64,000 bases of DNA from positions 204,616,607-204,680,606 of the forward strand of contig CM053033.1 of NCBI GenBank assembly GCA_028564925.1, written 5' to 3'. Source of the DNA: Lithobates sylvaticus. Lineage: Eukaryota > Chordata > Amphibia > Anura > Ranidae. Made by a program: the position numbers and the translations under genes. Below are positions 37,159-49,225 of the stretch, one piece after another; position 1 is the first letter of the stretch, and the number at the start of each line of letters is the position of its first letter. The notes under the pieces were generated by a model, which had not been told where the DNA came from, did no database searches, and saw only the letters and a list, made by a program, of their open reading frames with translations.

Positions 37159-40100
37159 AAAGAGGAACCAGAGGGGGGAGGAAATGTAGAGCTAAAAAGA
37201 AAAAGGCCCATCTAGATGATGGCATTTTTAATTTAAGTTCAGTTGTTTTAAATGATTCAGAGAAACTGGTTCTCAGTAAGGGCCTGAAATTCGCACCTCC
37301 AAGTGGGCTTGTTAAAATTTCAAACATACATGGATGTCCACAAATTTGTACGCAAAATTAGTATTAAGCGACATATGGCTTCCAATCCCATTGGTACTAA
37401 TAGCAGTGGATCGAATGGATTCAGTCACTCAGGATTATCCAATGCTTCCCTATTCAATCCACCTGGTGCCCTGGCACCAGCTATTAAGGTCTTTAGGGAT
37501 TTGGTGTTGGCTGAACTTGAGGTCATACCCAATAAGAGAGTTAAGACTGAAAGAGAGATTGTCAATGGCATAAACTCTTTGTGTCAAAACAAGGATTTAA
37601 TAATTAGGCCCGCTGACAAGGGGGGGGGGGGGCATTATTATCTTAAATAAAGAAGATTACCTCAAGGAAATGTATAGAATATTGGGGGATTCCGATACAT
37701 ATACACCACTTAGATCAGATCCTAGGTCACAATATGTATCTGAGCTAAAATCTTTGGTTGAGGGCGGGTTGGCAGCTGGCATTCTTAATAAAAAGGAAGC
37801 GCTCTATTTGATCCCGAAAGCGCCACGTACGCCCACCATCTACTATCTGCCCAAGATCCATAAGCACCCTACCTGCCCCCCGGGACGCCCTATAGTTAGT
37901 GGCATTGATTCGGTTATGTCCCGGGTGGGCAGGTATATTGACTACTTTTTGCAACCCTTAGTTAAAAATATGCCATCCTATATTAAGGATTCCCGCTCTG
38001 TTATTAATTTAATAGGTTCGATTACCCCCCCCATCTGGCGTTTGGCTAGTGACGGCTGACGTCACTTCTTTATACACGGTCATTCCGCACCATTTGGGGT
38101 TTTTGGCAGTTGAATATTTTCTCAGGCGAGACTCTGGTTTATTTGATGAACAGATTTTCTTTATTATGCAGCTGTTGAGATTCGCTGCATCCAGCAGTTA
38201 TTTCTGGTTTGGAGGAAATTTCTTCAGACAAGATAGGGGAGTCGCCATGGGGGCTAAATATGCCCCCAGCTTGGCCAATCTTTTCATGGCCCTGTGGGAG
38301 GAGGATGTCGTCTATGCCCATCAGAGACCCCAAGTGGTCCTATGGGCCAGGTACATAGACGACATCCTCCTCCTATGGGATGGTGACAAGGCCGATTTGG
38401 ATCTCTTCCTCACTGAATTAAATAATAACCAGAGGGGTATTGTACTAAACTATGAAGCCAGCCAGGTGTCAATCAACTTTCTGGACCTTAGAATAGGGGT
38501 TGATAGTGGAGTTTTTACCACTGCGACCCACTTCAAGGGAACTGATCGGAATGCGTACATTCCTATTGGTAGCTGTCACCATGAAGCGTGGCTCAAATCA
38601 GTTCCTAAGAGCCAATATTTACGGTTGAGGAGGAATTGCTCCGATCCAGTGGAGTTTTCCACTCAAGCCAATATCCTCACTGAACGCTTCCTCGAAAAGG
38701 GTTATACACCTACCTCATTGGAGGCTGTGCTCAGTGAAGTGTCTGAGATCAATAGAGCTGATCTACTCAAAGATAAACCCCCTAAGAGTAGAGATCAAGG
38801 CATGGTTCCATTTATCACTTCTTATTCTATTCAACATAGAAATGTGGGGAAAATGATCAAAAAATATTGACATGTCCTTACTAGCGACCCATCTCTTAGC
38901 GGAGTTTTGCCATCTAAACCCCAGATTGTTTTCAGAGGGGTGCCCTCGCTTAAGGCTAGAATATCCCCTAATGTTCTAGATCCACCAGTAGCCAGAACCA
39001 TCTTTTTTGACAACTTGACAGGTTTTTATCAATGCAGGCGGTGTAGGATTTGCTCGCTTAGTGGGTGCACTCATAGGAGGACACATAGATTTATCTCCAC
39101 CAGCACCAGAACTGAGTTTGAGATCAAGCCCTTTATAACCTGTTCGACTGAAGGGGTTGTCTACTTGCTTCAGTGCCCCTGTGGCCTTCAATATATGGGC
39201 AGGACCAAGCACCCACTGAAGGTCAGACTGAACGAACACGTTACCAACATCCTGGGTGGGTTTCCTAAGCATCCAGTGTCCAGGCATTATTTGGAAGTTC
39301 ATAAAAAAGATCCATCCAAGACAATTTTCTTAGGGATAGATAAATACGTTCCCCAATGGAGAGGGGGTTCACTTGTTCGTGGCATCTCCAGATTGGAGAT
39401 GTCCTGGATTTATAAAATCAAGAGTTACACCCCCTTTGGGTTAAACGTTGAGATAGATGTTAACGCATTTATTGATAATTCCTAGTTCCAACTTTTTCCC
39501 ATCACCATAAGTAAATGTTAACATGTCCAAGTAAAATCTTTGATTTTTACTATAGATTTGATTTGTGACCACCTCAATCATAATGCATGTGTTATGTTTC
39601 GATGTAAGGGGTGAGTCCATAATGGCGAATCTAAATTTTGGTAAATTTTTTCTTTTGCCTACATTTCCATGGGTAATTATAGCTCATAAGCCCTATTAAA
39701 ATTCCAATTATCCATCTCCACCTATTCAACCGCATGTTGCATCATGGTTTTGCTACCTTTCTATAGGTTGATGTAATTTTCGCTTTAGCTTATTATTTTT
39801 TGTCCACAAGATGGAGCCAATTCCAATCTCTGAGTTTGGGACTCTCTGGGTTGATTTACCCCCTTGTTCCTACGCAGTTTCTGTTTGGAGTGATCCACTA
39901 GGTATATGTATATTTTTCCATACATAACCTGTTTAATTTTAATAGATTTTTCAAGGGATGATAGGTATGGTTGACATCATTGTCCTATTAAGAGCCTTGA
40001 TTGTTTTGTGGTATATAAGATCCGCCATTAGGGATTCACACCAGGGCGTGTCTGTCAATGTTTCTATAAAGTTGCGATGATTCAGTGCGTCGCCCGTTCC

Positions 40101-40848
40101 CCAGAAGACGTCAATAGACGAAACGGACGTAGGGAGGCTGACGCACTGACGTCATCACGTTCCGCGTTGTGAGCGGGTGTTTCTTGCAAGCCGGCCGGCG
40201 TTTTTATTCGATTCTCTGTCTTATGCACATATATTTGTGTAAGTAGATATTTTATATTTTTTCTTTTAATAAACCATCAGTTTTACACTATGGGAGCATC
40301 CCTTCTTCTTTTATGATTCCATGCTGATGCTGTTGGGTTTGGGTCTGCTTTCCTGGAGAAGTCCCATATACAGACCTGGTCCGATAAGAAATTTTGTCCC
40401 AAGTTTCATCTCGAGGCCATCCATACCTGGTGAAGTCCGGACCATGTGGTGAGGTCCTACGGTTCAGGGTACATCCAGTACCATCTTCATACAGGCTTGG
40501 TTTAAGCTTGCCTCCGGTAAGCTTAATGGTAGAGTGGTGGTGGATCACACGTATTGGTGGAATCTATTTCAAGTTTGGTGGCACTAGCTGGACATCACAT
40601 TGATATATAATTTTCATTTCTTTGGACACTCACTGTGGTTACAAACCTTGGACTTTACTGCACAAGGATTTCATGGTTTATTGTACCAATATGGTTCTAC
40701 ACTTTATGTGTCACGTATAGTTATACACATAGGGTATTTTGTCGCTTATGATATTTTATTATGGTCATTTTGTATTTTTTTGTGATTTCACAGTCACTTA
40801 TGTACACTTAAGTCACATTAATTCATATAGCGCGGCTTTTTGTTTATT
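37155..40848 (+). pseudogene. second PLE copy with N-terminal region, broken
   Basis: This plus-strand copy reaches further 5' than its partner. It starts with a basic stretch (GTRGGRKCRAKKKK), a typical PLE N-terminal block (FNLSSVVLNDSEKLVLSKGL) and 'LIIRPADKGGG', followed by the same RT (YIDDILLLW), Cys-rich linker and GIY-YIG domain as the minus copy, ending near 39485. The frame is broken at about four to five places. The 3' sequence 39486-40848 mirrors the left arm. Arms differ at only scattered sites by eye, so the pair is young. Confidence 0.85.
40083..40148 (+). ncRNA. hammerhead-ribozyme-like motif in right PLE arm
   Basis: cagtgcgtc (40083-40091) pairs perfectly with gacgcactg (40140-40148), and inner TCCC pairs with GGGA next to the core: a helix I with an internal loop, as in type I hammerheads. 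The core reads CAGAAGA, then the GTC/GAC hairpin with an AATA loop, then GAAAC, then GGACGTA in place of a very short helix III. The first box departs from CUGANGA at the U, so activity may be lost or weak. Hammerheads in PLE terminal repeats are established. Confidence 0.55.
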
Positions 40849-40863
40849 ATTGTATTTTATTAT

Positions 40864-41072
40864 ACTTGCTAGAAGCCGTATATGTATGTACAGTTTTACA
40901 GGAAAAGGTAGTACAAAAACATAAACGTATTTCAAAATACAAGCTTTTTGGATAGTGTTACCACTCCTACAAATTGACTTTATTAGAGTCGCTACTATAT
41001 TACAAGAGCAAAGTAACAGATAGTGAATGCTTTTAATTACAAATGTTGTCAAATATTATGAAAAATGTCATC
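40864..41072. other. unassigned spacer
   Basis: AT-rich. It resumes the host sequence that the PLE pair interrupted. No gene seen. Confidence 0.3.
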
Positions 41073-41076
41073 TTAA

Positions 41077-42753
41077 CCACTTGCTTACCGGGCACTTAAA
41101 CACCCTTCCTGCCCAGACCAATTTTCAGCTTTCGGTGCTCTCACACTTTGAATGACAATTACTCAGTCATGCAACACTGTACCCAAATTAATTTTTTGTC
41201 CTTTTTTTCCCACAAATAGAGCTTTCTTTTGGTGGTATTTGATCACCTCTGGGTTTTTTATTTTTTGCGCTATAAATGAAAAAAGACCGGAAATTTTGAA
41301 AAAAAAACGCATTTTTCTTTGTTTCTGTGATAAAATTTAGCAAATTATTAATTTTTCTTCATAAATTTTGGCCACAATTTATACTGCTACATATCTTTGG
41401 TAAAAATAACCCAAATTAGTGGATATTATTTGGTCTTTGTGAAAGTTACAGACTCTACAAACTGTGGTGCGAATTATACAAAATTGATCACATCTGATGT
41501 ACTGGTGACCGATCTCATTTCTTGTGACCCGAACATGCCAGGAAAGTACAAATACCCCCAAATGACTCCTTTTTTGAAAGTAGACATTCCAAGGTATTTA
41601 GTAAGAGGCATGGTGAGTTTTTTGATGTTGTCATTTTTTTTCCCACAATTCTTTGCAAAATGAATTATTTTTTTATTTTTTATTTTTTTCCACAAAATTG
41701 TCATTGTAATAGGTTATTTCTCTCACATGGCATGTGTATACCACAAATGACACCCCAAAATAAATTCTGCTACTCCTTCTGAGTATTACGATGTGTGGGA
41801 CTTTTCCATAGCCTGGCCACTTAGAGAGGCCCAACATGCAGGGAGCGCCATCACGTGTTCTAGGAGCATAAATTACACATCTAAATTGTTGACTACCTAT
41901 TACACTTTTGAAGGCCCTGGAGCACCAGGACAATGACACGTGACACTGACGTGGCACTGATGACAGGTGGCACTGATGACACGTGACACTGATGTGGCAC
42001 TGATGACAGATGGCACTAATACGGGGCACTGATGACACGTGACACTGATGACAGATGGCACTAATACGGGGCACTGATGACACGTGACACTGACAGATGG
42101 CACTAATATGTGGCACTGATGACAGATGGCACCGATACGTGGCACTGATGACACGTGCCACTGATGACAGATGGCACTGATATGTGGCATTGATGACACG
42201 TGCCACTGATAACAGGTGGCATGTGACACTGACAGGTGGCACTGATGACAGATGGCACTGATACGTGGCACTGATGACAGATGGCACTGACGTGGCACTG
42301 ATGACACGTGGCACTGATATGGCACTGATGACAGATGCACTGACGTGGCACTGATGACACGTGGCACTGACGTGGCACTGATGACAGATGGCACTGATGA
42401 CAGGTGGCACTGGGGACAAGTGGCACTGGGGACAAATGGTACTGGGGACAAATGGCACTGGGGACAGGTGGCACTGGCAGATGGCACTGGGGACAAGTGG
42501 TACTGGTGACAGGTGGCAGCTGGGACAGATGGCAGCGGGGACAGATCACTTTATTTTTATTTTTTTAAATTTTTTTTACTTACAGGGCAGCGGCGCCGTT
42601 CATCTCTCCCTCCTCACACACGCTGACAGATGATCTCATATGTTTGCATATGAGATCATCTCTCATTGGACACGCCGATCTCGCTGTACACAGCCGCTGT
42701 GATTGGCCGTTTACAGCGATCTGTGACTGGCTGTGTCCGACAGACACGGCCAG
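41077..42753. mobile_element. TTAA-type element, copy 4, with minisatellite, cut by a CR1 LINE
   Basis: Starts CCACTTGCTTACCGGG after TTAA (41073-41076). The first ~850 bp match other copies in reverse or direct order: 'cagaccaattttcagctttcggtg', 'atgacaattactcagtcatgc', 'aatagagctttcttttggtggtatttgatcacctctg', 'gcgctataa'. A minisatellite fills 41935-42540. The right end is missing where CR1 sequence begins at about 42754. Confidence 0.65.
41935..42540. repeat. minisatellite, ~16-26-bp composite unit
   Basis: Dozens of units of tggcactgatgacacg and tggcactgatgacagatg, becoming tggcactggggacaag/aat towards the right. Long frames on the minus strand (His/Cys/Val-rich) are artefacts. The array lies where other copies of this TTAA family have 'gatcagtcactgtac..gacactggcaggg', a plausible seed. 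Confidence 0.9.
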
Positions 42754-44337
42754 CACAGAACTATTCAAATATATTAATAGTAAAAAGGTCAGGTCTGAGC
42801 ATGTAGGCCCTTTACAAAATAATCTAGAGTGGGTGACAGGGGACAAAGAGAAGGCTAATTTATTAAATACTTTCTTAAGCTCTGTGTATACAAAGGAGCA
42901 TGGGGGAGCTCTTGTCCCTAATGGGGGTGGTATTTACACAGCCCTGAATGATCCACAATGGCTCAAAAGTGATATGGTCCAGAAATATTTAGACAGAGTA
43001 AAGGTAGATAAAGCACCTGGACCAGATGGCATCCACCCACGGATCCTAAAAGAATTGAGCTCTTTAATTTCAAAGCCATTGCATTTAATTTTTAGGGACT
43101 CATTAATGACGGGAATAGTACCACTGGATTGGCGCAGGGCGAACGTGGTGCCTATATTTAAAAAGGGAACAAAGTCTTTACCAAGTAACTATAGACCTGT
43201 TAGTTTAACTTCTATAGTCGGGAAGATACTGGAGCGTTTAATAAAAGACCACATAGACGAGTTCTTGCTGGAAAAAAAATTTTTAAGCAACAGACAGCAT
43301 GGGTTCATGAAAGACAGAAGTTGTCAGACAAACCTGATTTATTTTTATGAAGAGGTAGGTAAAACCTTGGACAGAGGCGTGGCTGTGGACGTGGTATACT
43401 TGGATTTTGCAAAAACGTTCGATACAGTTCCGCACACACGGCTCATGTGTAAGGTAAGGTCTACAGGCTTGGAAATATTGGTTTGTAAATGGATAGAAAA
43501 CTGGCTAAATGACAGAATTCAGAGAGTAGTGGTTGATTCTTACTCTGAATGGTCTAAGGTTATCAGTGATGTACCCCAAGGTTCAGTGTTGGGACCCTTA
43601 CTTTTTAATATCTTTATAAATGATATTGGGTCTGGGATCAAAAGTAACCTTCTGTCTTTGCAGATGACACCAAGCTATGCAGTGGAATAACGTCCTTACA
43701 GGAGGTCTCCAATTTACAAGCCGACCTCAATGCTCTGTCTAATTGGGCGACTATGTGGCAGATGAGGTTTAATGTTGATAAATGTAAAGTTATGCACTTG
43801 GGGGCTAGGAATATGCATCATATATACTAGGGGGAGTCCATAGCGGAGAAGGATCTGGGGGTTTTGGTAGATCATAAGCTCAATAATAACATGCAATGCC
43901 AAGCTGCGGATCCCAAAGTGAGCAAAGTCCTTTCTTGTATTAAGAGAGGTATGGACTCCAGAGAGAGAGATATCATTTTGCCCTTGTACAAATCATTAGT
44001 AAGACCTCATCTGGAATATGCAGTTCAGTTTTGGGCTCCAGTTCTCAAAAAGGATATCGGGGAACTGGAGAAAGTGCAGAGAAGGGCAACCAAACTGATA
44101 AAAGGCATGGAGGAGCTCAACTATGAGGAAACATTAGAGGAACTGAATTTATTCACTCTTGAGAAGAGGAGAATAAGGGGGGATAGGATCAACATGTACA
44201 AATATATAAGGGGTCCATATAGTGAACTTGGTGTTGAGTTATTCACTTTACGGCCAACACAGAGGACAAGGGGGCACTCTTTACGTCTAGAGGAAAGAGA
44301 TTTCATCTCCAAATACGGAAAGGTTTCTTCACAGTAA
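42754..44337 (+). pseudogene. CR1 ORF2 reverse transcriptase, broken
   Basis: Domains in order: 'KAPGPDGIHPRILKEL' (fingers), 'NYRPVSLTSIVGKILERLI', 'QHGFMKDRSCQTNL', 'YLDFAKTFDTVPH' (first catalytic Asp), 'VPQGSVLGPLLFNIFINDI'. The catalytic FADDTKL is present but in another frame because of a frameshift at about 43660. A TAG follows 'MHHIY' near 43828. The C-terminal tail 'LPLYKSLVRPHLEYAVQFWA' to 'RGHSLRLEERD' continues to 44337. The endonuclease is absent because of 5' truncation. Confidence 0.9.
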
Positions 44338-44716
44338 GAGCTGTGAAAATGTGGAATAGACTCCCTCCAGAGGTGGTTCTGGCTAACTCAGTAGATTGCT
44401 TTAAGAAAGGCCTGGATACTTTCCTAAATGTACATAATATAACTGGGTACTGACATTTATAGGTAAAGTTGATCCGGGGAAAATCCGATTGCCTCTTAGG
44501 GGATCAGGAAGTGATTTTTTTCCCCTGCTGTAGCAGATTGGACCATGCTCTTCTGGGGTTTTTTTTCCTTCCTCTGGATCAACTGTGGGTATAGAATTGG
44601 GTATATTAGATTGTACGATATTTTTTTATTTTTATTTATTATTTCTATTTTTTATGGTTGAACTGGATGGACTTGTGTCTTTTTTCGGCCTAGCTAACTA
44701 TGTAACTATGTGACTG
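42754..44716 (+). mobile_element. CR1-type LINE, 5'-truncated
   Basis: Holds the reverse transcriptase and C-terminal part of ORF2 and a full 3' end: T-rich 3' region, 'gaactggatggacttgtgtctttttt', and the terminal taactatgtaactatgtgac microsatellite that marks CR1 3' ends in frogs. The 5' break falls inside the TTAA element. The coding part has two clear defects, so it is dead on arrival or soon after. Confidence 0.9.
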
Positions 44717-44929
44717 TGTTCACTTCAATCAACCAATTGTGTATTAGCAAACATCTTGTTTGTTTTACAGTTTTGTTTTGTTTTTTGTAAATTCAGTTTT
44801 TATTACATTTTAAAATAATGTATACATTTACATAGGGTGTGCACAAAGAGGTTTATTACAGTATAATCAACAGTAAGGCTGCATCACACCTGAGCATAGC
44901 GTTTTGAGGCAGAAAATTGCGCGAATTGC
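44717..44929. other. unassigned spacer
   Basis: AT-rich, no gene seen. 'aaggctgcatcacacctgagc' at 44876 may be the start of a MITE that includes the hairpin described next. Confidence 0.3.
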
Positions 44930-44993
44930 AACTACATTTCCCATGATGCTCCACTACATTGCAAAGTGCCAGAGCATCATGGGAAATGTAGTT
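44930..44993. repeat. hairpin with ACTACATTTCCCATGATGC arms
   Basis: aactacatttcccatgatgctc and gagcatcatgggaaatgtagtt are perfect inverted arms around a 20-bp loop. Each arm fits ACTAYRNNNCCCR, the consensus associated with ZNF143/Staf-type promoter elements. Part of a small non-coding repeat. Confidence 0.75.
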
Positions 44994-45010
44994 CCAAAAC
45001 ATCTGGGGTG

Positions 45011-45568
45011 CCAAGGTTTGCCATCACTGGCCTAGGCCATCTTTATGTAGAGCAACAATTCTTTTTTCAGATCCTCAGAGAGTTCTTTGCCATGAGGTGC
45101 CATGTTGAACTTCCAGTGATCAGTATGAGAGAGTGAGAGCGATAACACCAAATTTAACACACCTGCTCCCCTTTCACACCTGAGACCTTGTAACACTAAT
45201 GAGTCACATGACACCGGGGAGGGAAAATGGATTATTGGGCCTAATTTGGACATTTTCACTACTCACTTTTGTTGCCAGCGGTTTAGACATTAATGGCTGT
45301 GTGTTGAGTTATTTTGAAGGTAGAGCAAATTTACACTGTTATACAAGCTGTACACTCACTACTTTACATTGTAGAAAAGCGTAATTTCTTGTGTTGTCAC
45401 ATGAAAAGATATAATACAATATTTATTTTGTCAGTTGTTATGTGCGATACCTACTGTCAAATGTCTGTATTTCTTTATTGTTTTTTCAATAAAAACGTTT
45501 GTATTAAAAGATATAATACAATATTTACAAAAATGTAAGGGGTGTACTCACTTTTGTGAGATACACAG
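45011..45568 (-). mobile_element. remnant of a second Tc1-like family
   Basis: The right terminus reads 'ggggtgtactcacttttgtgagataca', a terminal repeat pattern familiar from other vertebrate Tc1-like elements. On the minus strand, 45040-45100 encodes MAPHGKELSEDLKKELLLYI, which resembles a transposase N-terminus. Almost all of the gene is missing, so this is an internally deleted, inactive copy unrelated to copies A-D. Confidence 0.6.
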
Positions 45569-46253
45569 AGAGTGTTCTTTTATGTATCTGTTCCAGTTTT
45601 GATTTTTCTTCCAGTAGTGAATGTATTTCTTTTTTGTTTTGTTTTATTAGTTCTGGATGCTAGTTCTATCAGATTGCCTCATGTAAAGGCTTTATGAGCC
45701 CCCATTGCTGGAGAAGATATAAAGGGGTTTGGTTTGCTAAAGACAAAGCGAATGTTCACATTTCAAGATAAGTTGCACTTTTCAAGGGAACTTTCCCCAG
45801 AACGTAGTAAATGAGGTGAAGCGCTGCTGACTTCCATCATCCAATCTTGTACAAGCAAAACTGCTGTTTTTTTTTTTTTTTTTGCATGTAATTGGGTATT
45901 CTGTAAAAAATGAAATTTAGTTAACAGTGTATTTGTCATTAGTAACTCAACCCTAATAGTCTGATATTGGTAATCTTATTTCTTCTAGAATTTTTTCATT
46001 TTGTAATAAAATTTAATTCAAATGACATTTGTATGTTGAGCAGTTTCCTTTATTGCAATTAATTTTCAAGTAAATTGGTGTGTGGTCTGATAGAGTGAAT
46101 TGTACCATTTTATCTCTGCAATTAATTTGATCAAAGCATGAGAGATTTATGTCCGGCTGTGTAGTAAGAGTAGAGCAGTCTTTCTTATTTGGATTATTCG
46201 TTCTTCAGGCATCTGTATCTCTTAGTTCATGTAAAAATTGATTTAGCCTACTT
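45569..46253. other. unassigned spacer
   Basis: T-rich, without domains or repeat ends that I can identify. Possibly unique host sequence. Confidence 0.3.
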
Positions 46254-46323
46254 TGAGGCTGGGTTTACACCGCACAGGGGCGGCGCTAGACTATTTTGCA
46301 CCCTAGTCGAGAACTCGACACAA

Positions 46324-46700
46324 TCCCCCCCCCCCCCCTTCCTGCACATAATGCCCCCCTTTAACCCTACACTCCCTTCCTGTACAACCTGCTCCCCCTT
46401 CCTACACACACTGCCCCCCTTTAACCCTAAACCCCCCTTCCTGTACACACTGCCCCCCTTTAACCCTAAACCCCTCTTCCTGCACACACTGCCCCCCTTT
46501 AACCCTAAACCCCCCTTCCTGCACACACTGCCCCCTTTAACCCTAACCCCCCTTCCTGTACACTCTGCCCCCCTTTAACCCTATACCCCCCTTCCTAAAT
46601 ACACTTCCCCTTTAACTCTACACCACCCTTCCTGTATACACTGCCCCCTTTAACCCTACACCGCTTTCCCGCACAAACTGCCCCCCTTCCTGCACACACT
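46324..46700. repeat. C-rich minisatellite, ~38-bp unit
   Basis: About nine units of the form 'cacactgcccccctttaaccctaaac' followed by 'cccccttcctg', with length changes in the C runs. Each unit contains TTTAACCCTAAA, which includes a telomere-like CCCTAA. Frames on both strands are artefacts. Confidence 0.85.
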
Positions 46701-47048
46701 GCCCTGTATAGACTATACTCCCCTGTAATGTGTGTTGCCCCCTCATTGAACTGACCTGAACTGCCTTGCCGGACACAGCGAGCAGCGCATGGTTGGAGTA
46801 CCTGGCCTGTCAGTCCCTGCTCAATCCCGCCACCCGACTCGGTGCTTCCACGGTTCCACCTGACAGCAGAGTTCGTCCACCTGCTCCCGCAGCCTCCGGT
46901 ACTCACACTGCAGGTCGGTGACGGGAGAGGGGCGCAGCACATCCTCCAGATGCCTCTCCACCCTGCGCCTGAACTCCTTCATCTCGGCTTGCAGCCTGTG
47001 CACGGTCCCCCGTAGCAGACGTTCCCTTTCCTCTTTCAGTACGGCATA

Positions 47049-47395
47049 CCTCCCAACATCTTGAGATGGGAATGAGGGACATCTACTAGCAAACATATGT
47101 AGGCATAGGACACTCCCCCTGCCACACCCTCTTAAAGGAGAATTAACCAAAACAATATGGTTAATTAAATCCACAAGAGCTTTTTTTTTACCACTACTAT
47201 TCCTTTATATTGGCTTTTAAAATTTACGAATGCAGCAATTTAGAAATTGGATGAGAGGTTTAGCACTGGAAAACACTTTTTAAAAGATAAAAAGTGCATT
47301 TTATATACAACTATATAGATCAGACCAAAATGAGGGACAAATGAGGAGGAATGAGGGACAGAGGGACATTGCTCCAAATCAGGGACAGTTGGGAG
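47049..47395 (+). repeat. CTCCCAAC-ended MITE-like repeat, full copy 2
   Basis: Starts CCTCCCAACATCTTGAGATGGG and ends AGGGACAGTTGGGAG. Colinear with 14196-14564 but lacks its 'cgggacagtcccgc' segment near the right end. Nested in the hAT-like element. Confidence 0.7.
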
Positions 47396-48023
47396 CTACG
47401 GTACACTCCTGTAGACCGGCCACACTGACATCTCCACTCCAAGCTCCATGCTGGCTGGCAATGACAGTCAGCGATTGGGGCTTTGGGCTGACTTCAGCGA
47501 GCAGCGATCACCATCATCCAGTGAATGACCTTGTCCGGTGCTGGGATCTCAGCTCACTTCCGCTGTGTGCAGGTGCACCGATGTGTGCTGCGGAGGAACG
47601 GCGGCTCTAGAATTGACATCCACCGGGGATGAGATGGTGACAGAAGAGGAATGTGGCACTGCCCATGGCTGTGCACCAGGTGGCAGTGCACCCTAGGCGG
47701 CTGCCTTGCTCGCCTAGTGGTAGTACCGGCCCTGACACCGCAGCACGGAGCGGCTCACAGCGGGGGTCCGGTGCGTTCACCAGTTCAGGTCTGATTTCAG
47801 TCCGAATTTTTGGCTGAATTCGGGCCTGAAATGGACCAGAAGATAGCAGGACTCCTGTACAATTTGCACCAGAGCCGGTCCGGAGATGTGTGAACCGGCT
47901 TCATAGAGAGCCGCTCACAATCGCCTGACGTGCGAATTGGATGCAGAGAAATCCACATCCAATTTGCAATAGTGTGAACCCAGTCTAAAGCTCTAAAAAA
48001 CAAAAACAAAGGTAGCCTATGAG

Positions 48024-48352
48024 TAAGGCTGCTTTCACACTGGGGTAACGGGTCAGTCAGCAGTAGAGCACTGATAGTTTTAGCGGCGCTTTACCGCTGT
48101 TTAAGCTGCGCTTTTCTGCCGCTAGTGGGGTGCTTTTAACCCCCAAGAAAAGGTTAAGAAGGGGATAAAAGTGCCCGTGTTGCCGTTTTAACTTTTCAGA
48201 CAAGCGCTGCCCATTCATTCCAATGGGCATGGGTGGTGTAGGAGCGCTGTATAAAGGGGGTAGGCACTGGGGAGTGGTAAAACCCTGACTCAACAGCAGG
48301 GTTTTACCACTCCCCAACTTTACGTGTGAACAAGCCCTAAGGGTGCCGCTGC
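48024..48352. mobile_element. MITE with AAGGCTGCTTTCACACTGGG ends
   Basis: The left end taaggctgctttcacact matches, inverted, the right part 'acgtgtgaacaagccctaa'. Inner inverted pairs, such as 'ggggagtggtaaaaccctg' and 'cagggttttaccactcccc', form a strong hairpin at 48269-48318. Non-coding. Confidence 0.6.
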
Positions 48353-49225
48353 CGAATGCAGGGCTCATTCACAAGTGCAGCAGGCACTGCTGCTCCTCTC
48401 AAAAGCGATTTGCGTGCATTTGACAGGTGGTGAGGAGGCGATATGTTGCCTTCTCACCCCCTGATTTAAACCCATGATTGCCGCGCAATGCAGGTGATTG
48501 TGATACGTTAGTATGGCAATTAGAGGTTTAACCACCTCAGGTCCGGAAGGTTTACCCCCATTCATGACCAGGCCATTTTTTGCGATACATCACAATGTTA
48601 CTTTAACTGACAATTACACGGTCATGCAGTGCTGTACCCAAATAAAATTGATGTCCCTTTATTCCCCACAAATAGAGCTTTCTTTTGGTGGTATTTGATC
48701 ACCTCTGCGTTTTTTTATTTTTTGCGCTAAAAATAAAAAAAGACTGACAATGTTGAAAAAAAATATATATATTTTGTACTTTCTGCTATAAAAGACATCA
48801 AATAAAAAAATGTAAAAAAATCCAACTTCATCACTTTAGGCCAATATGTATTCTCCTACATGTTTAAAAAATCCCAATAAGCGTATATTGATTGGTTTGC
48901 GCAAAAGTTAGTGTTTACAAACTATGTGATATTTTTGTGGAATTATATGAATTGTATTTATTTATTTTTACTAGCAATGGAGCCGATCAGCGACTTATAG
49001 TGGGACAAATCGGACACTAAGTGATACTTTTTGGGGACCAGTGACACATATACAGAGATCAGTCACTGTACTAATGACACTGGCAGGGAAGGGGTTAACA
49101 GGGGCGATCAAAGGGTTAAATGTGTCCCTAGGGAGTGTTTTCTAACTGTGCGGAGGATGTGCTTGTACTGTAAGAAGACAGAGATCCGTGTTTCTGCTTA
49201 GCAGAAACACAGGATCTCTCTCTTC

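Larger units (their letters stand above)
46275..47734. mobile_element. hAT-like non-autonomous element, 1.46 kb
   Basis: The ends CAGGGGCGGCGCTAG and TAGTACCGGCCCTG are flanked by a perfect 8-bp duplication, acaccgca (46267-46274 and 47735-47742). The interior holds a C-rich minisatellite (46324-46700) and a MITE-like repeat copy (47049-47395). The open minus-strand frame around 46821-47174 (leucine/arginine-rich, crossing repeat junctions) has no recognised domain. Confidence 0.8.
46254..47988. mobile_element. MITE with TGAGGCTGGGTTTACAC ends, split by a hAT-like element
   Basis: The left end tgaggctgggtttacacc pairs with the right end agtgtgaacccagtctaaa. Between them lies the 46275-47734 insertion; without it the MITE is about 270 bp and GC-rich. 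Same style as 3628-3928 and 5325-5602. Confidence 0.65.

Noticed and set aside
37003-39302. Opposite-strand frames across the PLE reverse transcriptase
   Set aside because: Shadows of the coding strand. They mirror each other between arms and have no domains.
41673-42549. 261-, 198- and 148-codon minus-strand frames rich in Val/Ser/Cys/His
   Set aside because: All three frames of one minisatellite are open because of unit composition. No gene.
46821-47174. 117-codon minus-strand frame with a Leu/Arg/Glu-rich tail (coiled-coil-like)
   Set aside because: It spans the junction between a MITE-like repeat and the hAT-like element interior. No family recognised and too short to support as a gene.
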